A stretch of 64,000 bases of DNA from Cantharellus purpuraceus (lineage: Eukaryota; Basidiomycota; Agaricomycetes; Cantharellales; Hydnaceae), in the NCBI GenBank assembly GCA_025174535.1, contig JALBUN010000045.1, positions 1,302,001 through 1,366,000 on the forward strand. The letters run 5' to 3'. The notes beneath the pieces were generated by a model that worked only from the letters and a program-made list of their open reading frames with translations, did no database searches and was not told the DNA's origin. The translations under genes were made by a program, and so were the position numbers. Below, in pieces: positions 35,557 to 46,580 of this stretch (position 1 is the stretch's first letter; each line of letters begins with the position of its first letter).

Positions 35557-37023
35557 TCATTGCACTCTGTTCATTTTTGAACATGACTGTTTGGCCACCG
35601 CCCATCCTCCATAGCTTCCTGACCCGGCTTCCCACCCCTGACCTTCCCACATTCGCATCTTCCACAAACTAATTGCTAGAGGAGCACTGTCCGCTCTACG
35701 AATAGTATTACCGTTGGAGCGCAGCAAGTATGCGTGACTGGACTTCTCTCGCTGTCGGGAAGGGTCATCGGCGAAGTCCTCGGGTGTACTATTTGGCCTG
35801 GACGATGACGTTTTCTGTCGCCAACGGGCACGTCGCTCGACTTGCAACGTCTTTTGAAGTACCTTGTAAAGGTTGGACCGCAAAGACCTGGAAGGAAACA
35901 GCGACAAACCATTATATAAAGGTACTCGCCGTTCAGATTGGGCACCAGTATAGGTGAGGTCAGCCACGTGTGTCTCGTGAAGAATAGACAAAGGTGGCAG
36001 TGGCGGAAGGACATAAGACGACTCAGGAGTGTCATCGAGTGCTGTCCGCGGAGGGGGAACGACCAAGACCGCTACTGCGCCGGGCTGCGATATCCGACCG
36101 GCTGTCTTGATTTCAGCCCATTCAGTACGCGTGAGGCGTCTGAGAACGGTGTTTTCGCGCGAGCCCTGAGGGGCACACCTCAAAGACTCTGCCAAGAGTT
36201 CCAGTTCTTGTAGGACCCTGACACGCAGTTGGTGACTTATTTGTGTGGCAAGGAGCGAATGGACAAGAATATTTGACGGTGCAAATAGTATTCGCTTATG
36301 GGATGCTTTGACGGACAGTCACCTAAGGATATGAAAGAATTGATTTCAAGTGGAACTCACATCGTGACATCATTTCGCCGATAGAATCTTTGCGGCAAAC
36401 GATATAATATCCCCGGCCTGAGTTGTGTCGGCGAAACCGCGGATGCTCCACTCCATCTGGGAGAAGTGCAGCTATAGTCCTAGAAAGACGAGAGCCTGAA
36501 ACCTCCAGGGCAGCTAACCGAATCATGAAGTCTGGAAGAGAAGTCTAGAGTAAAGTGGAGGTGGAAACAAACTGTCCTGACCGGCAGGTAATTGTTTTCC
36601 CGTGACAATGCACACGCGGAGAGGGGAGGCCAACATCCTGACTAGTTGAAGTAAACACCACTCACAATTGGGACAGAAGACGACTATCATCTTACGATAC
36701 GGATTCGACCACCATTCGCATTCACGATCAGTCATCTCTCGGACTTGTGTCTTTGCACGTTTACCTCGACCAACTAATGAGGGAATCACGGGTGGATTAT
36801 GTTTATGTTGTGTATATGCATCGTGGTGCATTACAGGATTGAAGTCATCCAGAAGGATAGATTGTTTCCGACCGTAAGGTGAAAAACTGGGATATGGGAG
36901 GGCAACAGGGGCAGAGCGTCTTCTGCTTCCTGTGCGATGGGAATGAGTCTCTGGAGCTTTGGGTTTACCGCCTTTTTGAAGAGTTTTAACGCTTTGTATA
37001 AGCTTAGGTAGGAAACGAGGCAT
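35557..37023 (-). CDS. Conserved fungal-type protein of unknown function, possibly mitochondrial
   Basis: Not recognised. Start ATG 37023 (MPRFLPKLIQSVKTLQKGGK) gives a basic, amphipathic N-terminus that could target mitochondria. Spliced blocks: ILLDDFNPVMHHDAYTQHKH, REMTDRECEWWSNPYLRMLA (intron using acceptor AACTAG), SPLRVCIVTGKQLPADFMIR, EHPRFRRHNSGRGYYIVCRK, then a long exon starting before FAPSNILVHSLLATQ and running through LTRTEWAEIKTAGRISQPGA to the stop at 35557. Charged and Trp-rich stretches look conserved rather than random. It starts 63 bp from a mitochondrial-type enoyl-CoA hydratase in the other direction. A mitochondrial ribosome or expression factor would fit, without direct proof. 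Confidence 0.65.
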
Positions 37024-37086
37024 GCGGGTCACAAGTAAACCCTTGGCGCCCGGTGACTTTGGTCTTGACCGTCATATTATTGGGTC

Positions 37087-38230
37087 ATGATTTCCCTTCA
37101 GATTCTTCGACCACGCTTGGTCTATTATGCACAGCATTATGCACTTGACACATCTAAGAGACACTTCTCTATCCCAGCAGGCGGGGAGGCATATCTGGAA
37201 TCTTCTGGCGCAGCTCAGGGAATTGCCTGCCTGTTCCTGAACCGACCACAGAGTAAGAATGCGATATCTGTGAGGCTGTTAAAGGTATTGTACATGGGCC
37301 AATCATCTTGGCTTCACTAATGTCCTCAAGGAATTCAGGGAGTGTCTGGATACCGTTCGATTGGACACCTCGTTTGTTAAATAGTCTTTACAGCTCTGCA
37401 GCCTCCTCACGATCTGGATTGAGGCAGTGTCCGCAGTCTCATCATTGGCTCAAAAGAGCCGGGCTCCTTCTGTGCGGGTGCAGACCTCATTGAGCGTCGG
37501 ACGATGACCAAGATGCAGGTCGACAAATTCCTTGCCGATTTGCGCTCTGCTTTAGCTGTGCTTGAGAACCTACCAGTACCAACAATCGCTGCCATTGACG
37601 GGCCGGCTTTAGGTGGTGGACTTGAGCTCAGCTTTGCATGCGATTTGCGAGTCGCAGGTACGTAGGTGCTGCTCAGAAGTGGCGAGCACATTTGTCACGC
37701 GTTTCAAAGGCTCCTCCGTCACCAAGATTGGACTTCCTGAGACACGGCTCGGCATCATTCCGGGGGCTGGTGGGACTCAACGGGCGACGCGGTTGCTTGG
37801 GATTTCGAAGGCCAAAAATCTAATCTTTACTGGTCGCATGCTATCCGCATCTGAAGCAAAAGACTGGGGTTTGTCGCCTGCTATTTATGAGTTGCGGCGT
37901 CTTTAGCTTGCTATAGGTGTAATAGACTATGTGGCTGACTCGTCACAAACGGGCTTTGATCGAGCACTTCAATTGGCTATGGAAATGTCTTCAAGTGGTG
38001 AGCTAGTTTATCTTCTCATGCACGCCTGGGTACTTACTGTCACCTGTCCCCCAGCCCCTCTCGCTCTCCGAGCAGCGAAACTGGCTATTTCTAGAGCACC
38101 CGAATTGGCGCTTGAATCTGGCTTGGATCTAGAGAATGCATACTATCAACCATTATTGACGTCCAAGGATCGGGATGAGGCACTTATGGCGTTTAAGGAG
38201 AAACGACCACCCAAATTTCGGGGTGAATGA
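37087..38230 (+). CDS. Mitochondrial enoyl-CoA hydratase / isomerase family protein
   Basis: Crotonase-fold enzyme adding water to 2-enoyl-CoA in fatty-acid or branched-chain amino-acid breakdown. Start 37087; the first 30 residues are Arg/Tyr-rich and poor in acids, like a mitochondrial presequence. Motifs: [29 protein letters not shown] (oxyanion-hole region), [20 protein letters not shown] and [20 protein letters not shown], the last carrying the Glu positions of active hydratases. Ends [12 protein letters not shown], stop 38228-38230. Overall it looks most like the AUH (methylglutaconyl-CoA hydratase) branch, but substrate preference cannot be told by eye. About five introns. Confidence 0.9.
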
Positions 38231-38354
38231 TGTTATAGTGCAAATATACTTGGCGTTCTACATGAGTGCTGTAGCACACACATAAGTAGTTGCGCGGAAG
38301 CAAACTCCTTACGTCAATCCATCTGCACTTGCAAGCTTCATTCGTATATTGCAC

Positions 38355-39554
38355 ATGGATGAATGGGGCACCTCCATCTGGGACACACCCAGCGAGCCCC
38401 TTTCACAACCATTAGAGAGATTAGCGCCTCCTGCCTCACCTCTTGCCTTTCATCACGTCTCAGAGTCGGCACAAGACCTATCTAGGTCGCTTGTACCCCC
38501 CACCTCATTTGACGGTCTTGAATTTGGTGAGGCAGCTCAGCCTGCTGCAGACGATGACTTCGGGGACGATTTTGGGGAATTTGACGGAGGACAGTCTGTG
38601 GAGTTTGCGGATGGTGATTTGAATGGCTTTCGAGAGGCAGATCTTATGCCTGAGAAGTTCACACCTCCACCTCCTATTGCAACTTGGGAACCTCTACGTT
38701 TAGACCCATTACCTCCACCCTCCGAGATTTCTGAACAGGTTAAGGAGCTACTTGTGCAGACATGGACACCTTCAAATCCAGATGACTTAATGACGAGCGA
38801 GGATATCCGACAGGTAGAAGGCCTGGGTCAGGTGCTTGTTACACCTGATAGGTGAGCTCACCTCACATATCATGCACATGAAGCTGAAAGTTATAAATCA
38901 GTCGGACGTTGTACCAGACTCTTTTTAACGTGTCACCATCGGTTGTAACTCTACCGGTGAATTGGACGCGATCTCGCATCCGACGGCAGCACCTTATTTC
39001 GCTCGGGATTCCTATCAACCTTGATGAAGTCATGCCTCATGCTAATGGGAAACCGCTCCCTGCTCTAAATATCACGACTCGGCCGTCGTCTGCGCCACCG
39101 GGGCCGCGACCAACTCCCTCAGATCCTCAGTCTGGAAGTAACACGCGTGCGGGTACGCCTCGCTCAGGGACACCTCAGCCATCTGGTAGAAGCGGACAGT
39201 CACCATTAGGATTTGGACCCAAGCCAAAATTAAATAACGCCAAAATCTCCGAGATGCTTGACTTGAATGCAGGTTTGTGGTCTCCGTATCATTATTATAT
39301 GCAGCTGAACCCGTCCGGTAGATACCCTACCTCTACTTCCTCTTCCAACCCTTGAAGCTCATCTGAACACGCTACGAGCATTGACGAGCGATACCTCGAA
39401 CCTCCTTACATACCTCTTGCAAACCCGCGAAGCATTACAGCAAAATTCCGAAACGTACAACGGGCTAATCGCGGAGCTTGTTGGCGAGGCGCAAAAGTTG
39501 AAATCTGGTCCTAGGACAAAGACAGGAGCAGGAAGGCGAGGTAGCGGCATGTAA
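38355..39554 (+). CDS. Laa2-like (DUF5102-type) clathrin/AP-1 accessory protein candidate
   Basis: Start ATG 38355 (MDEWGTSIWDTP). An acidic stretch reads DDDFGDDFGEFDGG, repeating the acidic-F-G-x-F type motif that binds the gamma-adaptin ear of AP-1. The middle holds VNWTRSRIRRQHLISLGIPI and NLDEVMP, a block I associate with fungal DUF5102 proteins such as yeast Laa2, a cofactor of the AP-1 accessory factor Laa1. A Pro/Ser-rich linker follows, then a short helical exon TLRALTSDTSNLLTYLLQTR ending GAGRRGSGM, stop 39552-39554. Three or four exons. The ear-binding motif is visible; the family assignment is from memory and moderate. Confidence 0.6.
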
Positions 39555-39858
39555 CTAATCCAAGTGGCAGTACTTAAGTCTTGTGTTGATCTTGTGCCTA
39601 TATGACCATGATGACGATTATCGGGACATACTATAAAATCCATTTATTCAACGTCCAATCTGGATTGCAATTGTTACAGTATTGGTGATTTAACGAAGAA
39701 AGCATAGATGGGCTAGTCTGGTGCATCTGTGGATTCCAAAATATAGCTAGCAGATGATAATCAGGATGAAACGGGCAGGATGGGACGTGAAGCACGCAAG
39801 CCATGGATGGTGGGTGATATCTTATAATTCGGGGGCCTGTAGTGTCGTCATGTGTTGG
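39555..39858. other. Intergenic region between convergent genes
   Basis: 304 bp of AT-rich 3' flank on both sides. No open frame or repeat worth calling. Confidence 0.45.
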
Positions 39859-40818
39859 TTATAGCTGCTGCTCAACATCCTCCTCCTCGTTGAGCTCTTG
39901 GTCGAGCTCACGAACCATCATAAGCCTATTCTGCCTTCTCTCCTGTTCTCTTTCGTCGTAGTTCAGCGCCTTCTTTTGAGGTGTTCCAGTCAGCGTTGAT
40001 ATGACCATAGTACAGCCTGCCTCTGGAACTTGGTGCTCTGTTCGGCTTATCCTAGCATCCTTCCCAGCTTTCCCCTCACCCGGTGCTGACTTCTTCCCTG
40101 CACGTCTGCGCGGCCTGATATTTTCCTTCCCACCATCCTCATCATAGTAGATAGACACATCCGGTGTGTATGTGATTGTTTCTGACGTGGGAATGGAGAT
40201 ATGTGTATCCGCATGAATATCGAATCCCGGCCAGTGGATGGAATGTCGATCTGCGAATACAGGCATTTCTCGAGGAATGCGCATGGGAAGCGGAGGGTTG
40301 CTGTCATGTGGAGAGTCGGAGGTAGATTCGCAATGTCCGATCCTCGTTGCTGTGCCTGAGGCCGAACTTGACGCAATTTCTGGCGAGGGACCCAGCTTTA
40401 GGACGTCATCGGCACGTTGCACAGGCGTTTGGGGACGAGAAGACGCGTCTCGTGTGAGTCTTAAATCAGCCTTGCATGGGGTAGGGTGGCTTAACGCCGC
40501 GAAATCAAGTTTTCTGGCAGGGCTGGGGGGGGCTCTTGCAGGCTCCGAAAAAAGCTGCCTGGATGGTTCTGAGTTCCGCCTCTTCTCAGGTGAGTATAAG
40601 CCCTCTGCACTGAGGATGCGGCGTTTGCTGGGGCTGAGAAGGGCGGCACCGGGGCTGAGTGGTCGTTTCGTGACAGTTTTGTGCTCGAGAGGCAAGAAGG
40701 ACTCGAGTGAAAGGTCTTTAAGAGGGTATCGCATGGGCATATTGTGAGGGAAACAGTCGAGGCAGGTGGTTGTCGCAGACAAAAGGAGATGCAGCTCGGC
40801 TCGCGTAACGTCACGCAT
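39859..40818 (-). CDS. Unknown protein with KEN box and many CDK-type sites
   Basis: Intronless gene for up to 319 residues; not recognised. An internal ATG at 40740 (MPMRYPLKDLSLESFLPLEH) is an equally good start, since the first 26 residues look less structured. The chain is basic and disordered with repeated Ser/Thr-Pro sites (KRPLSPGAALLSPSKRR, YSPEKRR, TPVQRADD, TLTGTPQKK), several with a following basic residue as in full CDK consensus. GGKENIRPRRR contains a KEN degron, and the C-terminus is a charged helix (REQERRQNRLMMVRELDQEL). An ACGCGT box (40822-40827) lies directly upstream. Together these suggest a cell-cycle-regulated nuclear protein destroyed by APC/C; that is inference. Confidence 0.65.
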   Translation of the reverse strand: MRDVTRAELHLLLSATTTCLDCFPHNMPMRYPLKDLSLESFLPLEHKTVTKRPLSPGAALLSPSKRRILSAEGLYSPEKRRNSEPSRQLFSEPARAPPSPARKLDFAALSHPTPCKADLRLTRDASSRPQTPVQRADDVLKLGPSPEIASSSASGTATRIGHCESTSDSPHDSNPPLPMRIPREMPVFADRHSIHWPGFDIHADTHISIPTSETITYTPDVSIYYDEDGGKENIRPRRRAGKKSAPGEGKAGKDARISRTEHQVPEAGCTMVISTLTGTPQKKALNYDEREQERRQNRLMMVRELDQELNEEEDVEQQL

Positions 40819-41291
40819 GTCACGCGTGCTTTGTATTAGTCACGCCTGCCCGGAGCCTCACTGTCTCTGCGTGGCCGTTACACGCACCCGTTGCAATGCA
40901 ATGATGGAATTAAGCCACTTGCACGGCTTCGTTTATTCATTTGGATCTCATGTCATTGCGCACCCCTCAAAAGGATAGTGGGATGCGCCCGCCGTTGCCA
41001 GCTGCAGCCTAGTGCAAGTCAAGTGGACTGACTACTGCAAAGGTGCTAGGGAATAAGATGTTAAGTTTTGGATGAGACAGCTTCAACTTGGGTTCTTTCG
41101 CACCTGAAGATCGTTGTAATGTTACTGCGAACCATGCCGAGCCAGTGCGCCAAGATTAGAAGCGACTGTAGGTGTCTGTGGGCGCAGCGAATGTTCAAAC
41201 GCCTCGTGGTGGCTGAAAGTCAGTGAACTGTTCTAGCCAAGCCAGGCTTTGCGTCCCTTTGCTGTCGACAACAGTCTTGGACGCGTGTTTT
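40819..41291. promoter_or_regulatory. Divergent promoter region
   Basis: 473 bp between the KEN-box gene and the next gene. ACGCGT at 40822-40827 is the one recognisable box. The rest shows no clear site and no transcribed RNA signature. Confidence 0.4.
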
Positions 41292-44098
41292 ATGTCTGCA
41301 CACTCTTTCCCGTCCCTCATATCAGACTCTAGCTCCCTCTCCAGAAGTTCGGACATTGACGGATTAACTCACGAACGCCTCTCTATCGCTTCTCTTACAA
41401 CTAGACAGACTGCTTCGATTCCTTTACCGCCCAGAAACGTACGTTTCTTTCCCCCATCTCTTCCCCTGGCCTTTGTCGCCTCATTGATTATGGTAAACAC
41501 GTTACTTCAGTCTGAGAGCCCAGAGGACCGTCAATTGTGCTTCAAGGTGACCGGACTCGAACAGGATAAGTCAGTCCTTGGGGACTATGCCGTAGAGGTC
41601 GGCTATTTGTCTCACCATTGTCTTTCCCTGCTCATGCGCGTCACGTTTCCCTTTGTCAACTCCAGTCTCGCATACGACAATTCGAATTTGAACGAATGGA
41701 ACATCAGGATCTCATTACCGATAAGGAGAAACCTGACTCAGTTGATCAGGCAGAGAAAAATGTACGTGAGCCCCAAGTCATTGCGTAATCAGTCATTAAT
41801 GTCACAATTCACAGGTGTCCGCTGCTGTGCCACTTTCGCTTTCACGACCCACATCTCCCACAGCCAATACATATAACACTGCGCCGCACAGCTCCTCTCT
41901 CTACCGTCCATCTAGATCTCTTTCAGCTGCTACATCCAGTGCCGCCAAACGCGCTATTGCTTGTCCAACGCCTTGTGGGACTCCCAGTCCAACTTCTAGC
42001 CCACTTGCATTCCCTACAAGAACCAAGCTCGTTCCGAAGCGTGCCTCACGTGTGGAAGCGCCTGAAATCATTATCTCTGCCGAAGAATCGTCCGTCAGTC
42101 TACACCATTGCGAAAACGATACCATGACACCTACGGGACGGCGCCTGCAAGCGATTTTCTCCTCCGAGAGCTTACCATCTCTTGGGGACGCAACATCCAA
42201 GCAGAATGAACTGAATGGTCACGGACACAGTGATGCTCAGCGCGGACGTTCTCTGCGCATTCCCTATTTCAAAGGTTCAAGCCAAGATAACGCTCCTGAT
42301 CAAGAAACAAAACGAACCACATTCACGTCCAAACTAGATTCCATCATCCTCACATCTAAGCTTTTCCCGCTCCCCTCGTCTCGTGCCAAAACACCGCTTA
42401 CAGTTGTATCACCAGACCAACGCGCGCCGACCAGTCACACTGCTGTAATTCCACTGGCACATGCCACATCGTCTTCCAATCCCCGTATAGGTACCGTTTT
42501 TTTAGATAGTCCGCCGAGTAAAACTGTCAAGGTCCGGCAGCCCAGAAAAGACCATATTCTGTTATCACAGTCACTAGGTCTTGAGGAGAATCGGCATTCT
42601 GGTTTTAATTCTCACAACACTGACCGAAGCATTGCTCCTAAGCGACCTGGTCGTGTCTCTTTCTCAGAACGCCTCTTCTCTTCCTCAGCAGATCGCAAGG
42701 ATGAGCAGGAAACGGGCATGGCAATCACCAAAGGGATGTGGGGATCATGGAGTGGTAGGAGAGGGCGTCCGCCACCGTTGTCATTCATCAAAGAGAAGTC
42801 TACTTCATCTCCGCCTTCCACGCCCCGCTCAGCATTCTCCTCCCGTTTTTCAAAATCTCAAGGAGAGCCGGCAGGTGACTTCAATGTTCAGCGGCGGGGA
42901 ATGCGGGCTAGCCTGACGCCAGGGTGTCTGAAGACTCTTGTTTCGGGTCCCAGTGATCGGAACAAGGCTCTCGCTGAACGTGACCGTCCTGTTCTGCTCC
43001 GTCGTACACGCTCCGAAACGCGTCGTTCGGGTCCAGAGTCACGGTCCCATTCAAATCACTGTTCTGCTCCAAGCTCACAACGACCTGAAGACGTGGATCA
43101 AGCTGTCAAAGACAAGGACGACAAGAAGCGAATAACACCGTCCCGTGTAGGTTCCCCTATGCCAAAAGGTCGCTTGCCAGAGTTTCAGGGTGGGCCCGAG
43201 CTTGAGCGGACTTGCAGCGTCAAAAGTACTGGAAAATTGGATCACCGAGGCAGAGGGTATTCGGTAGAGCTCACACGAAGGCGGACGATTCACCCTATGT
43301 TTAGTTTTGAGCGGCCAGGAAGCACAGAGGCGGCATCTATGTCTTCGTCTAGGCAAGGCGAGAAGGCAGATAACGAGGAGATCAGCGACGAACGTCGTAG
43401 GGCCACCGGAAAACTACAACAGTTGTCTCGGAAGGCAGCCAGTCCTGCCTCTGAGTCAGCTAGGCTTCCTCATCACGAATCTGACGCTTCGCAGTCTCAG
43501 GCGATCCATACTCAGGAACATTCCCATGCATCTGGATATACCGGAGGCATGGCACACACCCGACCTGAGCCAGGAGCAGCAACTAGAATACCTATGATGC
43601 GGACGCGTCTTGGTGTGCAAAGCCACGGTACATTTGCGTTTGAACCCGCAGCTGCTGTCGTGTGTTCGCCACGTTCCACCCCATCCGTTGAAGGATCTTT
43701 GTCGAAAAGAAAGGGTGCTGGCCTTGTTCGATCGCTGAGCATTTCTGATGGTCAGACAGGAAGCAAGGTTGGATCGTCGAGGCAGGAGGGTCGGGCCCCA
43801 GATAAGACAAAGGAGCTCGAATACCTTGAATTCTGCAAGGAACTGAAGGCTATCTTGGGTGATGGGGAGGATTGGTCCTCATTCAAGAAATGTGAGTAGA
43901 CGACCTCACTTGTAACCTGATCCCAATCTCATTGTCGATGTAGACGTACGAAGATTTGATCTTGAAGTCGTAAGTGCGGAAGTCCTGCTGCAGCGGGTGA
44001 AAAAACTATTAGACGGTCACCGTTCTGTGGATGGTGCGACAAAGTTTAGACTTTACGAACGGTTTGTTAAAATTGTTCATGACAACTCGAACGAATAA
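41292..44098 (+). CDS. Large Ser/Arg-rich protein of unknown function
   Basis: Not recognised. The ATG at 41292 opens MSAHSFPSLISDSSSLSRSS; small exons then lead through ESPEDRQLCFKVTGLEQDKS and, after one or more introns, into one long exon (41815-43890). That exon encodes nearly 700 residues rich in Ser, Pro and Arg with little order (for example KTVKVRQPRKDHILLSQSLG, FSERLFSSSADRKDEQETGM). The last 70 residues look folded: ELEYLEFCKELKAILGDGED, then across an intron VRRFDLEVVSAEVLLQRVKK and FRLYERFVKIVHDNSNE, stop 44096-44098. A disordered scaffold with a small C-terminal helical domain is the best description. Confidence 0.65.
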
Positions 44099-44327
44099 TA
44101 TTTCAACGTCTTCATACTTCAATTTCTGTTCTATCAACGAATGTCTTGCCTAGCCTATTTCTCTCTTCCTTTAGTCTAGTTTTGTGTTTTTGTCGTCAGT
44201 ATCTGTGTCCTGCTTTGTCTGCTTTGTGCGTAATTTCTATACATGTGATCGAGTATTGGGATACATGTAAGGTATCGTCCTGGGAGATAACAAAAAATCA
44301 AGTACAGATTTACAGGGACATCGATAG

Positions 44328-45138
44328 CTAAGTTGCTGGTCGGAGTGCTCTCAACCGATCTGCTAGTTGCTTATCCTCTTCACCCAATCGCTCCTTGGGT
44401 AATTCGGCAACCTTGTCGAGGTCTGTCGCAAGATCTTGTTGTAGTTCAATATTTGCCTCTTCTGCCATTTGTGCCATTAGAGTGTCTATTTGATCTTGCG
44501 GAGTCGATACGGCAGTCGTGGATGACATAGTGTCTTCCATGTAGGAGGTCTGCACATCTAGATCGGAAAACTGTGATTCAAACTTGTCCATGACAAGTGA
44601 TATCTGCAGAAAACAAACATATAAGGAGTTCAATACGAAGATAGATCGTGTTCTTACTCGCTCGAGGTTCATGCTATCCATGGCTTTGTCCATACCTCTC
44701 ACGACAGAAGTCATGTTCCCAGTAACCTGTCGCATTGTCACAGCTGTCTCGACGCGACTGGCAACGGCATCTATACGGCTTGATAACCGGAGGAGGTTCA
44801 ATGCTTCATGCTTCTTTCGGATAGCATTGGAAGCATAAATCTTAGCCCCTTCCGTGTTCCCTTGTTGGAGGGCCTGAAGTAAATTTGGTAAGAGATAGAA
44901 AGAGATATATATAAACGCACTTTTTTAAGCTTGGTTTTCTCAGTGGATTCGTCCTTGTGAGCTTTCTTTGCTTGACGGTTTAATGTCTTCGCAGTGAACT
45001 GCGCACAGCTAGTAAGGACTCATAGGTCCGATGGATTCGAAAAACTGACTTTGAGTTGAAACAAGCTCTCTAAAACCCGAAGGTGAGTCCAGCATAACGA
45101 TCGGCAGAGAACTGCAGCTTACTCTCCAGGTTGCTCAT
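44328..45138 (-). CDS. DID2: ESCRT-III-related protein Did2/CHMP1
   Basis: Recruits the AAA ATPase Vps4 to ESCRT-III during multivesicular-body sorting. Start ATG 45138; spliced N-terminus MSNLEKSLFQLKFTAKTLNR, QAKKAHKDESTEKTKLKKAL and GAKIYASNAIRKKHEALNLL, the basic alpha-1/alpha-2 hairpin. Then RIDAVASRVETAVTMRQVTG, MDKFESQFSDLDVQTSYMED and MAQMAEEANIELQQDL. The C-terminus EEDKQLADRLRALRPAT is an MIT-interacting motif (type 1) as expected for CHMP1. Stop 44328-44330. Five or six exons, including a very short first coding exon. Head to head with SVP26 across 78 bp. Confidence 0.93.
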
Positions 45139-45216
45139 CGAAGTGGCTGTAAATGAGGAGTGTCACACCGTGACGCTATGGACTTGGATTGATACTAGTA
45201 CTTCTCTGCAACCTTA

Positions 45217-46444
45217 ATGGTTACTCTTTTGCACGTTCTGTCCTATGGAGCTGCTGTGGTCGTCTTTGTTTTCGTGATTTTGTCTATGGGTAATGGGCCT
45301 AGTGCAAAGTACTAGATGGTCGTTTCTGACAAGTGATGTAGCAAGCGGATTGCTCTGGCTTGCTGAAGTCATCGAGGAACATTCAAAGATAGCACAAACT
45401 GTTGGAAAGCGTACAGTTTATGTGAGCTGCACATATATTATAATCCATGACCAGTAGCTCAGCCTCCGTGCTGGCTCAAGGCCATCATAGCTCTTCACAT
45501 CTTGCTATATGTTGTGGATTCAAACATGCCTTTTCCAAGCACGCTGTTTTCTATAACTTGCCATCTCGTTTACCTTCTCAACTTTCGTAACTTTCCTATC
45601 ATATCCCTCACATCTTGGCATTTCATTGCGAGCTGTCTTTTGGTAGTTGTGGACCACTTTTTGTGGTTTTTCCACTTCCAGGAGATAACTGAGACTGCCA
45701 GAAGGCGTGACCGAAGGTGGAGACATCCTATGGAGCCTGTTCCCCAAGTCCCCACGTTTTTTGACATTGCAACATTTTTCGGAGTTTGCGTTTGGCTAGT
45801 GAGTTTTGTCTTGTCTGCATGCCATCGTCTCCTCATGTTTAGGTGCCTCTATTCTTGTTTCTCAGTCTCACCGCTAACGAGAATGCACTGCCGACCACTA
45901 GACATGAGCGTGAGTGTCTATCTTGCATGAACTTTAATATCTCACTTTTTCCCCTTCAGATGACCCCAATGCTTCGAATAGTGGCTTTCGGGATTCTAGC
46001 TCATCCAACAAGGCGCATCGGTCGAGCCTATTCGCCTCGCTATGGTCAAAAGCCATGTCGCTTATACCTCCTCGCGAGGTCTCCCGTGGCCGCTCGCGAA
46101 AAAACACGGATGGTATTATTGCACCTCGTTCCAGGAGTAGGCCATCAAGTCCACTTCTTTCTAACTCCCCACTTTTGTCGCCTAGCTTCATGCATATATC
46201 AACCCCTGGTATGGTTTCGAGCTCGTTGATGCCTCCCGGATCACCACTGCATAGCCCCGCATCTCCCACGTCCCCAAGTTTTGATACAGGATCTTGGGTG
46301 CCAGTTGACGGTGTTTCCCGTCCCCCTTCACGCTCAAGTATGCCAATTGGTGCAAACAATCTAGTAAATGAAGCTTCCGGCACTCGGAGACGTGTCAACC
46401 TCCAAAGTTCACCCCCTAGACGAACATCTAGCTACACCACCTGA
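45217..46444 (+). CDS. SVP26: Svp26/TEX261 ER-to-Golgi cargo adaptor with extended tail
   Basis: Four-span membrane protein that helps package Golgi mannosyltransferases into COPII vesicles. Start ATG 45217 (MVTLLHVLSYGAAVVVFVFV); next exons give SGLLWLAEVIEEHSKIAQTV, PFPSTLFSITCHLVYLLNF, SWHFIASCLLVVVDHFLWFF and IATFFGVCVWLVPLFLFLSL, followed by TANENALPT, the usual family ending. Here the protein goes on for about 160 residues of Ser/Pro/Arg-rich cytosolic tail (RSSLFASLWSKAMSLIPPRE, SRSRPSSPLLSNSPLLSPSF) to the stop at 46442-46444. The tail is much longer than in yeast Svp26 and could carry phospho-regulated sorting signals. Confidence 0.9.
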
Positions 46445-46580
46445 AGGGGAAAAATGCATTATAAACTACTGTATTGTTAGAATCTACACCAAAACAGAAT
46501 GTTAAATAATTTGATCCAGTTGTATCCATTGCGTCATGGGAGCCCCAGGCGCTTAGAAGGCTGTCTGCTGGTCACCGGTC

